A stretch of DNA of 64,000 nucleotides from Streptomyces sp. SID12501 (GCF_010550245.1 NZ_JAAGLU010000018.1:1-64000), one strand, 5' to 3'; positions 6,890 to 15,292 are shown, counted from the first letter of the stretch. Translations and numbers: made by a program. Notes: generated by a model not told the origin, from the sequence alone.

Positions 6890-8263
6890 ATGAGGTCCAT
6901 GAGTCCACAGCGCGCGGCAGCCGCCGCGCCGACCGCCCGGAGGACGCTCCCGCCGTCCTCCGGGCTCGACGACGCCTGGGCGCACCCACTCCTGGGCCGT
7001 CTGCTGCGCGGGCAGAGCCGCCATCGGGAACTGGACGTACGCCATCCGTGGCTGCTCGACACCGCGGTGGTACTGGTCGTCGGCCTCGTCAGCCTGCCAG
7101 ACCTGCTCTCCCCCGGCAGCAACGGGCCCTTCGGGGAAGCGAGCAGCCACGGTCACCTTCCGACCGCCGTCCTGTGTCTCTTCGCCACCGCGCTCATCGT
7201 GCCGCTGTGGTGGCGCCGCCGGGCACCGGCCGTCGCCTTCTTCGTGATCATGCTGGTGTCCATGGTCCAGTGGTCGCTGGGTGTCTGGCAGCAAGCCGGC
7301 ATCAGTGCTCTCGTCACCCTGTACACGCTGGCTGTGTGCGGTTCCCTGCGCGTCCTGGGCTGGGCCGTCGCGCTCACCTTCGTCAGTCTCACCTCGGCGG
7401 TCTGCTTCCTGACACAGATCGAGCGCCCGCTGCTCGGGCTGTTCTTCCTGTTGGGCACGGCGACAGCGGCCGTGGCCGTCGGACTGACCCTGCGCATCCG
7501 CCGTATGTACCTGGCCGCGCTGGAGGACCGCGCCGCCCGCCTGGAGATCGAGCGCGACCAACGCGTCCAGCTGACCGCCGCCGCCGAACGCGCCCGGGTC
7601 GCCCGGGAGATGCACGACATCGTCGGCCACAACCTCTCCGTCATGGTCAGCGTCGCCGACGGCGCCGCCGTCCTCGCCGCCAACCGGGGCGAGCAGTCCG
7701 CCGAGGCGCTGCGCATCCTCGGCGACACCGGGCGCCAGGCCATGGGCGAACTGCGGCGTGTGCTGGGCGTACTGCGCCAGGAGCAGGAGCACGAACGGCT
7801 GCTGGGTCCGCAGCCGGGCATCCATGACCTGGATCCCCTCCTGACGCGGGTCCGCGCGGCGGGGCTGAGGGTGACCTACCGGACCGAGGGTGCGCTCGAC
7901 TCTCTCGGCAGCGGCGTGCAGCTCACCGTCTACCGCATCGTCCAGGAGGCGTTGACCAACACGCTCAAACACGCCGGTCCGGCCTCCACCGCCGAGGTCG
8001 CCGTGGCCGCAGCGGCCGGCCGGCTGCGGATCCGGGTCACCGACACCGGAGCACCACCGGGGTTCCCCGCACGCGAGGAGCCGGGGCCGCGGACCGGCGT
8101 CGATCCCGGCCACGGCCTGGTCGGTATCCGGCAGCGGGCAGCCATGTACGGCGGTGACGTCGCCGCCGGTCCCCTCGACGCCGGGCCCGGCTGGATCGTG
8201 GACGTCGTACTCGACGTGCCCTCCACGCCCGCTCTGTCGGCATCGGGAGAGCAGCTGCCGTGA
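6890..8263 (+). CDS. NarL-type sensor histidine kinase
   Basis: A 457-residue membrane histidine kinase. Five or so transmembrane segments span about residues 58-190. They are followed by a coiled linker and the HisKA_3 dimerisation motif AREMHDIVGHNLSVMV, where the His is the phosphorylated residue, near 247. The ATPase domain shows the N box EALTNTLKHA, DTGAPPG, and the GHGLVGIRQRA lid. Start may be ATG 6890 or ATG 6899; neither has a strong ribosome binding site. Its stop overlaps the response regulator's GTG by four bases, so the two are cognate. The signal is unknown; this arrangement with an ABC exporter is typical of cell-envelope stress or antibiotic-detection modules. Confidence 0.9.
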   Translation: MRSMSPQRAAAAAPTARRTLPPSSGLDDAWAHPLLGRLLRGQSRHRELDVRHPWLLDTAVVLVVGLVSLPDLLSPGSNGPFGEASSHGHLPTAVLCLFATALIVPLWWRRRAPAVAFFVIMLVSMVQWSLGVWQQAGISALVTLYTLAVCGSLRVLGWAVALTFVSLTSAVCFLTQIERPLLGLFFLLGTATAAVAVGLTLRIRRMYLAALEDRAARLEIERDQRVQLTAAAERARVAREMHDIVGHNLSVMVSVADGAAVLAANRGEQSAEALRILGDTGRQAMGELRRVLGVLRQEQEHERLLGPQPGIHDLDPLLTRVRAAGLRVTYRTEGALDSLGSGVQLTVYRIVQEALTNTLKHAGPASTAEVAVAAAAGRLRIRVTDTGAPPGFPAREEPGPRTGVDPGHGLVGIRQRAAMYGGDVAAGPLDAGPGWIVDVVLDVPSTPALSASGEQLP

Positions 8264-8928
8264 CCACCGTACTGATCGCCGACGACCAGCCCCTGCAACG
8301 CATGGGGTTCCGCATGCTCCTGGAGGGCACTCCCGGCCTGACCCCGGTCGGCGAGGCCGAACACGGGGCCGAGGCCGTCCGCCTGGCCGCGGAACTCCGC
8401 CCCGACGTCGTCCTCATGGACATCCGCATGCCCGGCATGGACGGTTTGGAGGCCACCCGCCGGATCATTGCATCCGGCGGCCGTACCCGCGTCCTCATCG
8501 TGACCACCTTCGACCTCGACGAGTACGCCTACGAAGGACTGCGGTCCGGCGCCAGCGGCTTCCTGCTCAAGGACGCCCGCCCCGAGGAACTCATCGCGGG
8601 CATCCACGCGGTGGCGACCGGCGACGCCGTCGTGGCCCCGAGCCTGACCCGGCGCCTCCTGGACGCCTACGCCCACCAGGTGCTCGCGCCGCCCGGTGTC
8701 CCCTCGGCCGAGGATCCCCGGCTGCGGACGCTCAGTGACCGAGAACGGGAGGTCCTGGTCGCCATCGGCCAGGGCTGGACGAACACCGAGATCGCCGAAC
8801 GGCTCGTCCTCACCGAGTCCACGGTGAAGAAGCACGTCGGCCGGGTCCTCGCCAAGATCGGGGCGCGCGACCGCGTCCAGGCCGTGATCATGGCGTACGA
8901 CGCCGGACCCGTCCGGGCCAGACCCTAG
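8260..8928 (+). CDS. LuxR/NarL-family response regulator
   Basis: A 222-residue response regulator. The receiver domain has the acidic pair in IADDQ (residues 6-8), the phosphoacceptor Asp in VVLMDIRMPGMDG near 54, Thr in IVTTFD near 82 and Lys in FLLKDA near 104. A short linker leads to the NarL-type HTH: LSDREREVLVAIGQGWTN and TESTVKKHVGRVLAKI. The GTG start overlaps the kinase stop, giving a coupled pair. It probably controls the ABC operon in which it lies, which is an inference from position only. Confidence 0.92.
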   Translation: MTTVLIADDQPLQRMGFRMLLEGTPGLTPVGEAEHGAEAVRLAAELRPDVVLMDIRMPGMDGLEATRRIIASGGRTRVLIVTTFDLDEYAYEGLRSGASGFLLKDARPEELIAGIHAVATGDAVVAPSLTRRLLDAYAHQVLAPPGVPSAEDPRLRTLSDREREVLVAIGQGWTNTEIAERLVLTESTVKKHVGRVLAKIGARDRVQAVIMAYDAGPVRARP

Positions 8929-9050
8929 TTCGGGAAACGCCTGTTGAAGGTGATGACGCCGGGCAGGTGACAACTCGCCCCGAAGCCCGCACAGTCCGCG
9001 CAGTCCGCGCACAGGCTGGAGGCGAAGTCGTACCCGGAGCCGAAGACCCG

Positions 9051-9081
9051 GCCCGCCCGTCACCTACCGGGACGGGCGGGC
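9051..9081. terminator. Hairpin between the response regulator and the DUF5707-like gene
   Basis: GCCCGCCCGT at 9051-9060 pairs perfectly with ACGGGCGGGC at 9072-9081 around an 11-base loop. It sits 120 bases after the response regulator stop and can end both convergent transcripts. The rest of 8929-9217 shows no gene. Confidence 0.6.
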
Positions 9082-9217
9082 AGGCACCTCGGAGACCGGC
9101 TCGCCGGTCGGGTCGGGGTCGGCCGGCCAGGTGAAGGGGTGGGTTCCCGGGCTGTTGTCCGGCCGGCCGACCTCGAACTCCTCACCGTCGACCGGCATCC
9201 GTCACCTGCGCAGCGGA

Positions 9218-9673
9218 TCATGCAACGGTGAAGTCGGCGGCCTCGGTGACCAGCTTCGTGTCGCCGTCCTTCGCGGTGGCCAGGACGGCGACGTGCCACA
9301 CACCACGCTCGGACGACTCGACGTCGGCTCGGGTCACCGGAACCGTGTAGGTGCAGCGCACGGTGTCCCCACCCGACGGCTTGCACACGGCCGACTCCAC
9401 GGAAGCCATGTCCTTGGCGGTCAGCCCCTGCTTGGCGAAGAAGGACGAATTCGACGGCCACGCCAGGACCTTCACGCCCTTGACACCGGCGGACGCCGTG
9501 ACCTCAGTGGTGAAGGTCAACGAGCCGGCACGGTCACCGACAGGAGCCGCGTAACGGGCGGCGCTGTGCGCCACCGAAAGAGGCTGCTCCCCGGCATGGG
9601 CGAGAGCAAAGGCCCCGGCACCACCGAGGACGACGACACCAGCAGCCACGGCCAGAACGACACGACGCGCCAT
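9218..9673 (-). CDS. Small secreted protein, DUF5707-like
   Basis: A 151-residue secreted protein. ATG 9673 starts a hydrophobic signal (RRVVLAVAAGVVVLGGAGAF) cut near residue 25. The mature part has two Cys residues (near 104 and 114) likely forming a disulfide. It also has a beta-rich pattern, with SLTFTTEVTASAGVKGVKVL, and ends in HVAVLATAKDGDTKL. This resembles a family of uncharacterised Streptomyces secreted proteins annotated as DUF5707; I recall the pattern but cannot check it. The function is unknown. A good GGGGGAATT-type leader precedes the start. It is not obviously part of an operon. Confidence 0.75.
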   Translation of the reverse strand: MARRVVLAVAAGVVVLGGAGAFALAHAGEQPLSVAHSAARYAAPVGDRAGSLTFTTEVTASAGVKGVKVLAWPSNSSFFAKQGLTAKDMASVESAVCKPSGGDTVRCTYTVPVTRADVESSERGVWHVAVLATAKDGDTKLVTEAADFTVA

Positions 9674-9933
9674 GAGAAATTCCCCCAACAGACTCAGCAG
9701 GATCGGACCGGCGCTCCTGTCCGCGCCGTTGCCCCAATCCTGGCCGGGCGGCAGGCGCCAGGTATGAGCGCACGTACTCAACTCCAGCCTGAGTAGCGGC
9801 CGTTCGGCCGTGAGGACGAAGACGCGAGGCAGGCAGACCGGCAGCCCGCAACTCACCTCCCCCTACCTCTCGGAGAGTCCTTCAGCCGGACCGATGCAAC
9901 TCATGTGCACACGCGACGGACCTGATTGTGGGG

Positions 9934-9955
9934 CCCTGCCGTCAAAACGGCAGGG
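9934..9955. terminator. Hairpin downstream of the small membrane peptide gene
   Basis: CCCTGCCGT at 9934-9942 pairs with ACGGCAGGG at 9947-9955 around CAAA. It lies 18 bases after the stop of the minus-strand peptide at 9973. Confidence 0.6.
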
Positions 9956-9972
9956 GCCACAAGGGGGTGTGA

Positions 9973-10101
9973 TCACCATCGGTACCAGCGGCCACGGCCG
10001 CCGGCGGTGCTGGAGGTGGAGGTGGAGCGCATCGCGAAGCCCAGCTGCCACAGCACCAGCACCAGCACCAGCACGGCGATGGCCATCCACCACAGGTGCA
10101 C
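9973..10101 (-). CDS. 42-residue hydrophobic membrane peptide
   Basis: A GTG-started minus-strand frame of 42 residues. Residues 4-21 form one transmembrane helix built partly from four CTG-GTG (Leu-Val) repeats in the DNA. A Ser/Thr-rich linker and the C-terminal GRGRWYRW follow. Small hydrophobic Streptomyces proteins with a similar WYRW-type ending, and the DUF5670/lmo0937 class, have this plan. It follows the STAS remnant on the same strand by 13 bases. The start has no clear ribosome binding site, so expression is uncertain and it may be an N-terminally shortened member of its family. Confidence 0.5.
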   Translation of the reverse strand: MHLWWMAIAVLVLVLVLWQLGFAMRSTSTSSTAGGRGRWYRW

Positions 10102-10114
10102 AACGCCGCCGGAG

Positions 10115-10445
10115 TCAGGACCGAGCAGCGGAGTGGCTGTCGGGGTGGATAGGAAAGATCTGGTCGAGGCCCACGATGCGCAGTACCCGCAGGGTGTGGG
10201 CAGGGACCGCTGCCAGAGCGATGTCCGACTGGGCAGCTTGGGCATGGTTGCGTGCCGCGATCAGGCTGGTGAGTCCGCTCGAGTCGCAGAATTCCATGCC
10301 GGCCAGGTCAAGGATGAGGCGCTGGCCCGGCTGGAGGGTGAGCGTGGTGAGCAGCTCACGTAGTTCGGGTGCACTGGTGTGGTCGAGTTCACCGGTGATC
10401 TCCAGAACGGGACCGGTGACGGCGTCTCGGGTGGTGATCTTCAGC
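10115..10445 (-). pseudogene. STAS-domain anti-sigma antagonist lacking a start codon
   Basis: About 109 codons of an RsbV/SpoIIAA-like STAS domain on the minus strand: GPVLEITGELDHTSAPELRE, then LILDLAGMEFCDSSGLTSLI with the phosphorylatable Ser in the DSSGLT motif, ending in IFPIHPDSHSAARS. These proteins bind anti-sigma kinases of the RsbW type. No ATG or GTG exists in this frame between the upstream in-frame stop at about 10502 and the domain. Instead the frame emerges out of a truncated rsbQ-like gene. It is therefore a start-less remnant, or needs re-initiation at ATG 10297, which would drop the first half of the fold. An intact RsbW-like kinase lies at 10807. Confidence 0.7.
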
Positions 10446-10607
10446 CGAACCCACGTAGTCGAACAGCACCACTCGGTAGTCCTCGACGAGAGCCGGCACC
10501 GTCAGCCGCCACATGTTCTGATCGCAGCCGAACCCGTGAGCCAGCACCACCGTCGGCCCCTGGGGGTTGCCGATGACGTTGACATTGTTCCTGCGGCTGA
10601 TATCCAT
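10446..10607 (-). pseudogene. 5' remnant of an RsbQ-like alpha/beta hydrolase
   Basis: Fifty-four codons beginning at ATG 10607: NVIGNPQGPTVVLAHGFGCD, QNMWRLTVPALVEDYRVVLF, then DYVGS. This is the N terminus of RsbQ-type hydrolases, which normally run to about 270 residues and contain the catalytic triad. After DYVGS the similarity stops and the sequence passes into the STAS domain in another frame. The junction looks like a deletion that removed about 210 RsbQ residues and the STAS start. The frame continues as nonsense to about 10389. Confidence 0.7.
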
Positions 10608-10806
10608 CCGGCCAGTCTTCCAGGTACCGCTCGCCCCTCCGCCGAGGCTGCCCACTGGTTGCGCGACCCGCACAGCGCCCTCACCGAGCCGGGCGGCCGA
10701 ATCGAAGCGGGCACGGCATGCCCATGAACAGGCCGACAGCGGGTAGGCGAAATTACACGACAGCGACAACCCGCGATGAAGAAAAACGATCCACGGGAAG
10801 AGTTCT

Positions 10807-11253
10807 ATGGTCATCCCACGTAAAACCCGGGCATCGGAGGAACAGGAACCCAAGGCCCTGCGGTACAGCGCCGCCTGGGACACGACAGACGCGTCGCTCG
10901 CGGACTCCCGAGCGGCAGTGCGCACGCTCCTGGCCGATGCCGGCCACGACCCTGACCACCGACCGAGCCAGGACGCCCAGCTCGTCGTCAGTGAGCTGGT
11001 CACCAACGCGATGCGCCACGCACCCGGTCCGGGCGGTCTGGCGCTGGAGGTCACACCCGACGCAGCCCTTCTGCGCATCACCGTGCGGGACAGCTCCCCT
11101 CGGTGGCCCGAACTGCGCGCATACGACGTCCGTCGCGTCGGCGGGCACGGCCTGCAGTTGGTCACCCGTCTGTGCGACCAGCTGAACACCATCGGCCTGG
11201 AGACCGGCAAGCAGATCGTCGCTCACCTGCTCCTGCCCAGACCCGTCGGCTAA
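10807..11253 (+). CDS. RsbW-like ATP-binding anti-sigma factor
   Basis: A 148-residue single-domain GHKL ATPase of the HATPase_c_2 type. It has the N box LVVSELVTNAMRHAPG near 60-75, the G1-like TVRDSSPRWPEL near 93, and the G2 GGHGLQLV near 112. Such proteins bind alternative sigma factors and phosphorylate STAS antagonists. ATG 10807 follows GGGAAGAG. It is divergent from the decayed rsbQ/STAS pair, so this was probably a partner-switching locus whose antagonist arm has broken. Its sigma partner is not in the window. Confidence 0.85.
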   Translation: MVIPRKTRASEEQEPKALRYSAAWDTTDASLADSRAAVRTLLADAGHDPDHRPSQDAQLVVSELVTNAMRHAPGPGGLALEVTPDAALLRITVRDSSPRWPELRAYDVRRVGGHGLQLVTRLCDQLNTIGLETGKQIVAHLLLPRPVG

Positions 11254-11916
11254 GGCCTACCGGCACCGGCTTGACGCACCGGCGGCGAGCCATCGTCGTC
11301 GTCTTATCGACGGTGCCGTGGAATGCGTACACGAACTCGTGGTCGATGACTCCGCCGTGGCGACCCGGCGACCCCTGATCGGCAGCCCTCGGCATGGCAG
11401 GACGCTGACGTGCCGAGGGTACGTGGTCGATTCCGATCACGATGGAGTGCGGATCCCGCACAGTTCTCGACGCGGGAGCCACGACTTCTTTGAAGGGCGG
11501 CTGTGCTCTCAGCGCGGCTCCCATGGACGAAGGCTCCAGACGCTCTCTGGGGCATACGTCCCGGTGATCGAGCAGACCGGAACGCTGGAGACGGTTGCCA
11601 ACCAGTGCGCGACGGAAGCGAGCAGAGAAAAGCCTCTGGCTATTACGCGCGCGTGTACGACCACGGTGAGTTCAATTACAACAGCACCGTCGATGACGCC
11701 CTCCGAGTCCTCGGGTTGGAGCGACCGGATCAGCTCCGTCTGCGACACCTGACCCACACCGCGTGAGTGGTGGGGGCGGGTTCGCGTCGCCTCCGACTCA
11801 GGGCACCGAGGTTTGAGACACGTTTTACGCGGCACACGCAACTGCGGTCCACCCCGTCGCTGTCTCACAGTGCGTCGGGCCCATCAGGGCCGAAGAGCTA
11901 GAGAGCGGGGCATGTC
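11254..11916. other. Intergenic region with no supportable gene
   Basis: About 660 bases. Open frames on both strands exist (for example plus-strand 11318-11752 and minus-strand 11509-11868), but none has a recognisable domain, good ribosome binding site or the third-position G+C bias of its neighbours. Local G+C is lower at about 11640-11690. It probably represents decayed sequence. Confidence 0.4.
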
Positions 11917-12909
11917 GTGCGACGGCGCAAGGGCAGCATAGGGATCGCACTCGTCACGGGCGTGATGCTGGTGGGCGCGAGTGCCTGCGGCGGAGGCGGG
12001 GGCGGCAGTGACAAGGCGAGCGGTGACGACGCGAAGGCCTCGGGAAACCCCACGGCGAGCTCGTCTCCGTCACCGACGAAGCCCGCGGGCCCGCCGATGC
12101 TGCTGGAGACGATCACCCCACAGACGGGAACCACGGTAGGCGTGGCCATGCCGATCTCGGTGGTCTTCACGAACCCGGTGGCGGCCAAGGCACGGGCCAC
12201 GGTCGAGAAGCACATGAAGGTGAGCGCCTCACAGCCGGTGGCCGGTGCCTGGCACTGGTTCGGGGACCAGCGCGCCGACTGGCGTCCCAAGACGTACTGG
12301 CCCTCCGGCACGACAGTGAAGATCGACGCCGACATGAAGGGCGTCAGCAACGGCGACGGCCGTTTCGGCGTACACGGCTACACGCACACCTTCAAGATCG
12401 GTGACGACGTGCGCGCCGATGTCTCGGTGACCGGCCACACCATGAAGGTGACCCGGAACGGCGCGCCGGTGCGCACCTTGTCGATCAACGCGGGCAGCGC
12501 CGAGTATCCGACGTGGAACGGCACGATGGCCGTCATCGACAAGCAGGAGAAGGTCCACATGACCTCCTGCAGCGTCGGAATCAGCTGCGACAAGGGCAGC
12601 CCCGACTACTACGACCTGACGCTGCCCTGGGACGTCCATCTGACCCAGTCCGGCACCTACGTGCACTACTCGACCGGCGACCCGAACCCGGGCAGCGGCA
12701 GCGCCCGCGGCTCGCACGGCTGCGTCCACCTGTCCATGTCGGACGCCAAGTGGTTCTACGACCAGGTCAAGCAGGGCGATCCCATAACCGTCACCGGCTC
12801 ACCCCGTGCCAAGGCCTCGGCCGACAACGGCTACGCCGACTTCAACCTGGGATGGGCCCAGTGGCTCGCGGGCAGCGCCTCCGGGGAGGCTACGACCGCG
12901 ACACTGTGA
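11917..12909 (+). CDS. L,D-transpeptidase lipoprotein with Ig-like domain
   Basis: A 330-residue exported L,D-transpeptidase that would make 3-3 cross-links in peptidoglycan. GTG 11917 follows GAGAGCGGGG. The signal ends LVGASAC-GGGGG, a plausible lipobox with a Gly/Ser-rich tether. An Ig-like domain (about residues 60-160; ITPQTGTTVGVAMPISVVF, DWRPKTYWPSGTTVKID) precedes the YkuD domain (about 165-300). The active-site motif is GSARGSHGCVHLS, with the catalytic Cys near 269 and His two residues before it. The order matches mycobacterial LdtMt2-like and Streptomyces Ldt proteins. The length is slightly under the usual 400 because only one Ig-like domain is evident. Confidence 0.9.
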   Translation: MRRRKGSIGIALVTGVMLVGASACGGGGGGSDKASGDDAKASGNPTASSSPSPTKPAGPPMLLETITPQTGTTVGVAMPISVVFTNPVAAKARATVEKHMKVSASQPVAGAWHWFGDQRADWRPKTYWPSGTTVKIDADMKGVSNGDGRFGVHGYTHTFKIGDDVRADVSVTGHTMKVTRNGAPVRTLSINAGSAEYPTWNGTMAVIDKQEKVHMTSCSVGISCDKGSPDYYDLTLPWDVHLTQSGTYVHYSTGDPNPGSGSARGSHGCVHLSMSDAKWFYDQVKQGDPITVTGSPRAKASADNGYADFNLGWAQWLAGSASGEATTATL

Positions 12910-13000
12910 TGCGTTGCGGTGGCGAGGAAGGGGGCTTCGCCCGGTGCCGCGGGCCCGTGTGTCGATCGTTGCCGACACGGACCAGGCGTACCCCCGGCCG

Positions 13001-13879
13001 CTACCGTGATTGCGACGCCGACAGGGACTGGTCGGCCGCCCAGGAGGCGAGGATTCGCAGCCGATCGTGGGTGGCGGAACCGGGCGCGGCCGTCCAGACG
13101 GTCAGGTTCTGGTCGGGATCGGTGTTGGCGGTGAGCGTGTCCCAGTCCAGGACGAGTTCGCCGACCACCGGATGGTTCAGGGTCTTCGTGCCCACGGTGC
13201 GCGCGGCCACGCGGTGATCGCCCCACCACCGGGCGAACTGCTTGTCCCGCATGGACAGTTCACCTACCAGCTCGATCAGACGCGGGTCCTCGGGATACTT
13301 CGCGGCCTCCATCCGCAGTTGGGCCACGGAGATCTGGGCCGAGACCTCCCAGTCGGCGTACAGGGTGCGCATGGCCGGATCGGTGAACTGGATCCGGGGA
13401 TAGTTGCGGTGCTTCTCCGGGAGCCGGGAGAAGTCGGTGACCAGTGCGGCGGCCAGCGCGTTCCAGGCGAGGATGTCTCCGCGCCGGCCCTGCACGATTG
13501 CCGGGGTGGCGGTGAGGTCGTCCAGGACGCGCTGCAACTGCGGCTGGACCTTCTGCCTGCTGGGCCGCCGGGTGCGGGTGGTGGTCCTGCCCGCGAGCTG
13601 GAAGAGGTAGCCGCGCTCGTCGTCGTCCAGGTGGAACACCTGGGCGAGGACGTCCAGCACGGGCGCCGACGCCTGCATACGGCCCTGTTCGAGACGGGTG
13701 TAGTAGTCGGTGCTGATGCTGGCGAGCTGGGCGACCTCCTCGCGGCGCAGCCCGGCCACCCGGCGGGGCCTGTCCGTCTCCGGCAGGCCGACCGTGCGCG
13801 GGCTCAGCTCCGAGCGGCGTTTCTTGAGGAATTCTCCCAGCTCATTGAGGGGAACGTTGCTGGTCATGCTTCCCAGCAT
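13001..13879 (-). CDS. XRE-family (MmyB-like) transcriptional regulator
   Basis: A 292-residue regulator with an N-terminal HTH_XRE domain: GEFLKKRRSELSPRTVGL, GLRREEVAQLASISTDYYTR and LEQGRMQASAPVLDVLAQVF. A C-terminal ligand-binding MmyB-like domain follows (TPAIVQGRRGDILAWNALAA, then WWGDHRV and GELVLDWDTL). The start may be ATG 13879 or ATG 13867. It is divergent from a truncated alcohol dehydrogenase. In Streptomyces such regulators commonly control an adjacent short-chain or zinc dehydrogenase, so the target here is decayed. Two direct repeats in the gap are its likely operator. Confidence 0.88.
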   Translation of the reverse strand: MLGSMTSNVPLNELGEFLKKRRSELSPRTVGLPETDRPRRVAGLRREEVAQLASISTDYYTRLEQGRMQASAPVLDVLAQVFHLDDDERGYLFQLAGRTTTRTRRPSRQKVQPQLQRVLDDLTATPAIVQGRRGDILAWNALAAALVTDFSRLPEKHRNYPRIQFTDPAMRTLYADWEVSAQISVAQLRMEAAKYPEDPRLIELVGELSMRDKQFARWWGDHRVAARTVGTKTLNHPVVGELVLDWDTLTANTDPDQNLTVWTAAPGSATHDRLRILASWAADQSLSASQSR

Positions 13880-13913
13880 GACATCGATCGCTCACAGGAA
13901 AGGGGGGAGAGTT

Positions 13914-13942
13914 TCCTCCCTGGATGTTCTCCTCCCAGGATG
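13914..13942. promoter_or_regulatory. Direct-repeat operator between the XRE gene and the dehydrogenase scar
   Basis: TCCTCCCTGGATG (13914-13926) is repeated as TCCTCCCAGGATG (13930-13942), offset by 16 bases. The pair lies in the 169-base divergent gap, 35 bases before the XRE start. It is a candidate binding site for that regulator. Confidence 0.5.
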
Positions 13943-14048
13943 GATCTCTCCGCTTTTCGCGCCTGCCTTCAGGTGTGAGGCTCGACAGTGAGCAGCCGTT
14001 CCTGACCTGGCTGCGTACCCCGATCCTCGCAGCGAAGGAAGTTCCACC

Positions 14049-14408
14049 ATGCGCGGAGCAGTCATCCACGCCCCCGGCGACGTGCGCTTCGAGAACCTGG
14101 CCGATCCGAAGATCCTCCAGTCGACCGACGCGGTGATCCGCACGGTCGCCACCTGTGTGTGCGGCTCGGACCTGTGGCCCTACCGCGGCGCGGAACCCAT
14201 CGGCGACCCGCACCCGATGGGGCACGAATACGTCGGCATCGTCGAGGAGACCGGCAGCGAGGTCACCAACGTCAAGCCGGGCCAGTTCGTGGTCGGCTCG
14301 TTCGCCACCTCGGACAACACCTGCGCCAACTGCCTGGGCGGCTGGCAGTCCAACTGTCTGCACCGCGAGTTCATGAGCACCTGCCAGGCCGACTACGTGC
14401 GCATGTGA
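14049..14408 (+). pseudogene. 5' remnant of a zinc-dependent alcohol dehydrogenase
   Basis: The first 115 or so residues of an MDR zinc alcohol dehydrogenase: MRGAVIHAPGDVRFENL, the catalytic zinc ligands CVCGSD and GHEYVG, GQFVVGSF, and the structural zinc loop with only CANC and NC visible. Intact members have about 340 residues, including a Rossmann fold that is wholly absent. After CQADYVRM the frame stops at a TGA overlapping the start of an SDR fragment. It has a good start (GAAGGAAGTTCCACC before ATG). The protein would lack the cofactor domain and cannot be active as a dehydrogenase. Confidence 0.85.
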
Positions 14409-14716
14409 ACGCCGTTCTGCCCGGTATGCGCGCCCTCGGCCGCGGCACCCTGCTGTTCGTCAACGGCTCCAGCGCCGTACGCCCCAACCCGGACGTCGCC
14501 GGCACCTCCATCGCCTTCGCCGCCGAGAGCGCGTACGCCCGCATGCTCCACGACACGCTCGCCCCGCAGAACATCCACGTCGCCCAGCTGATCATCCCCG
14601 GAGCCGTCCGGCCCGACGCCGAGCACAGCAGCCCCGACGCCCTCGCACAGCGCCTGCTCGACATCCACCAGCAGCGGGACGGCTTCCGGCACTACTCCGA
14701 GCCCCTGCCCGACTGA
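14405..14716 (+). pseudogene. 3' remnant of a short-chain dehydrogenase (SDR)
   Basis: From GTG 14405, overlapping the alcohol dehydrogenase stop (GTGA), a 103-residue frame matches the C-terminal half of an SDR: a beta strand GTLLFVNGSSAVRPNP, helix AESAYARMLHDTLAPQNIHV, and LIIPGAV. The N-terminal Rossmann GxxxGxG, the NNAG motif and the catalytic YxxxK are missing. It appears fused by deletion to the upstream dehydrogenase remnant. The GTG may still allow coupled translation of a useless fragment. Confidence 0.75.
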
Positions 14717-14732
14717 TCCCCTGGACGACCTC

Positions 14733-15260
14733 GTGAACCCGGCACCTCTTCGCGCCCTCGCCCGCATGGTCCCGGCCGCCACCGTTCTGCTGGTCGTGAC
14801 CTCCTGCACCGACGCTTCCCCGTCCTCCTCCTCGAAGCCCGTATCACCGCAGACCTCGACAGCCCCGGCCGCCACCACACCGTTCACAACGTCCGGCAGG
14901 ACCACCGCCATGAACATCCGCCTCACCATCGACGGCCACCGCATCGACGCCACCCTCAACGACAGCGCCACCGCCCGTGACTTCGCCGCCCAGCTCCCCC
15001 TCGCCCTGTCCCTGCGCGACTTCAACCAGACCGAGAAGACCGCCGACCTGCCCCGTCGGCTGTCCACCTCCGGCGCCCCGGAGGGAAGCGACCCCAAGGC
15101 CGGTGACCTGGCGTACTACGCGCCCTGGGGCACTCTGGCCACCTACTACCGCGACGCCCCCTACGCCACCGGACTGATCCCCATCGGGCAGATGACCGAC
15201 GGCGGCGGCACCGAGCAGCTCGCCGGCGCCGGGGAGATCAGCGTCGAAGCCGCTCCCTGA
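14733..15260 (+). CDS. Cyclophilin-like-fold lipoprotein
   Basis: A 175-residue lipoprotein. GTG 14733 starts a signal ending VLLVVTSC-T, a good lipobox, then a Ser/Thr/Pro tether to residue 55. The remaining 115 residues resemble the cyclophilin-like domain family: MNIRLTIDGHRIDATLNDSA, ARDFAAQLPLALSLRDFNQT, DLAYYAPWGTLATYYRD and a Gly-rich end. No peptidyl-prolyl isomerase catalytic Arg/Phe set is evident. Cytosolic relatives are widespread and often sit near dehydrogenases. Seventeen bases separate it from the SDR remnant, so it may have been in the XRE-controlled operon. Confidence 0.75.
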   Translation: MNPAPLRALARMVPAATVLLVVTSCTDASPSSSSKPVSPQTSTAPAATTPFTTSGRTTAMNIRLTIDGHRIDATLNDSATARDFAAQLPLALSLRDFNQTEKTADLPRRLSTSGAPEGSDPKAGDLAYYAPWGTLATYYRDAPYATGLIPIGQMTDGGGTEQLAGAGEISVEAAP

Positions 15261-15292
15261 GGAGCTCGGGCGTTACGGACAGCTCTGTCCTG

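Noticed and set aside
5912..8113. Very long minus-strand open frame opposite the ABC/kinase genes
   Set aside because: It is antisense to well-supported genes, rich in Gln/Arg/Gly, and typical of spurious frames in high-G+C DNA.
11503..11766. Plus-strand 87-codon frame with GYYARVYDHGEFNYN
   Set aside because: Slightly unusual composition but no ribosome binding site, family match or supporting context.
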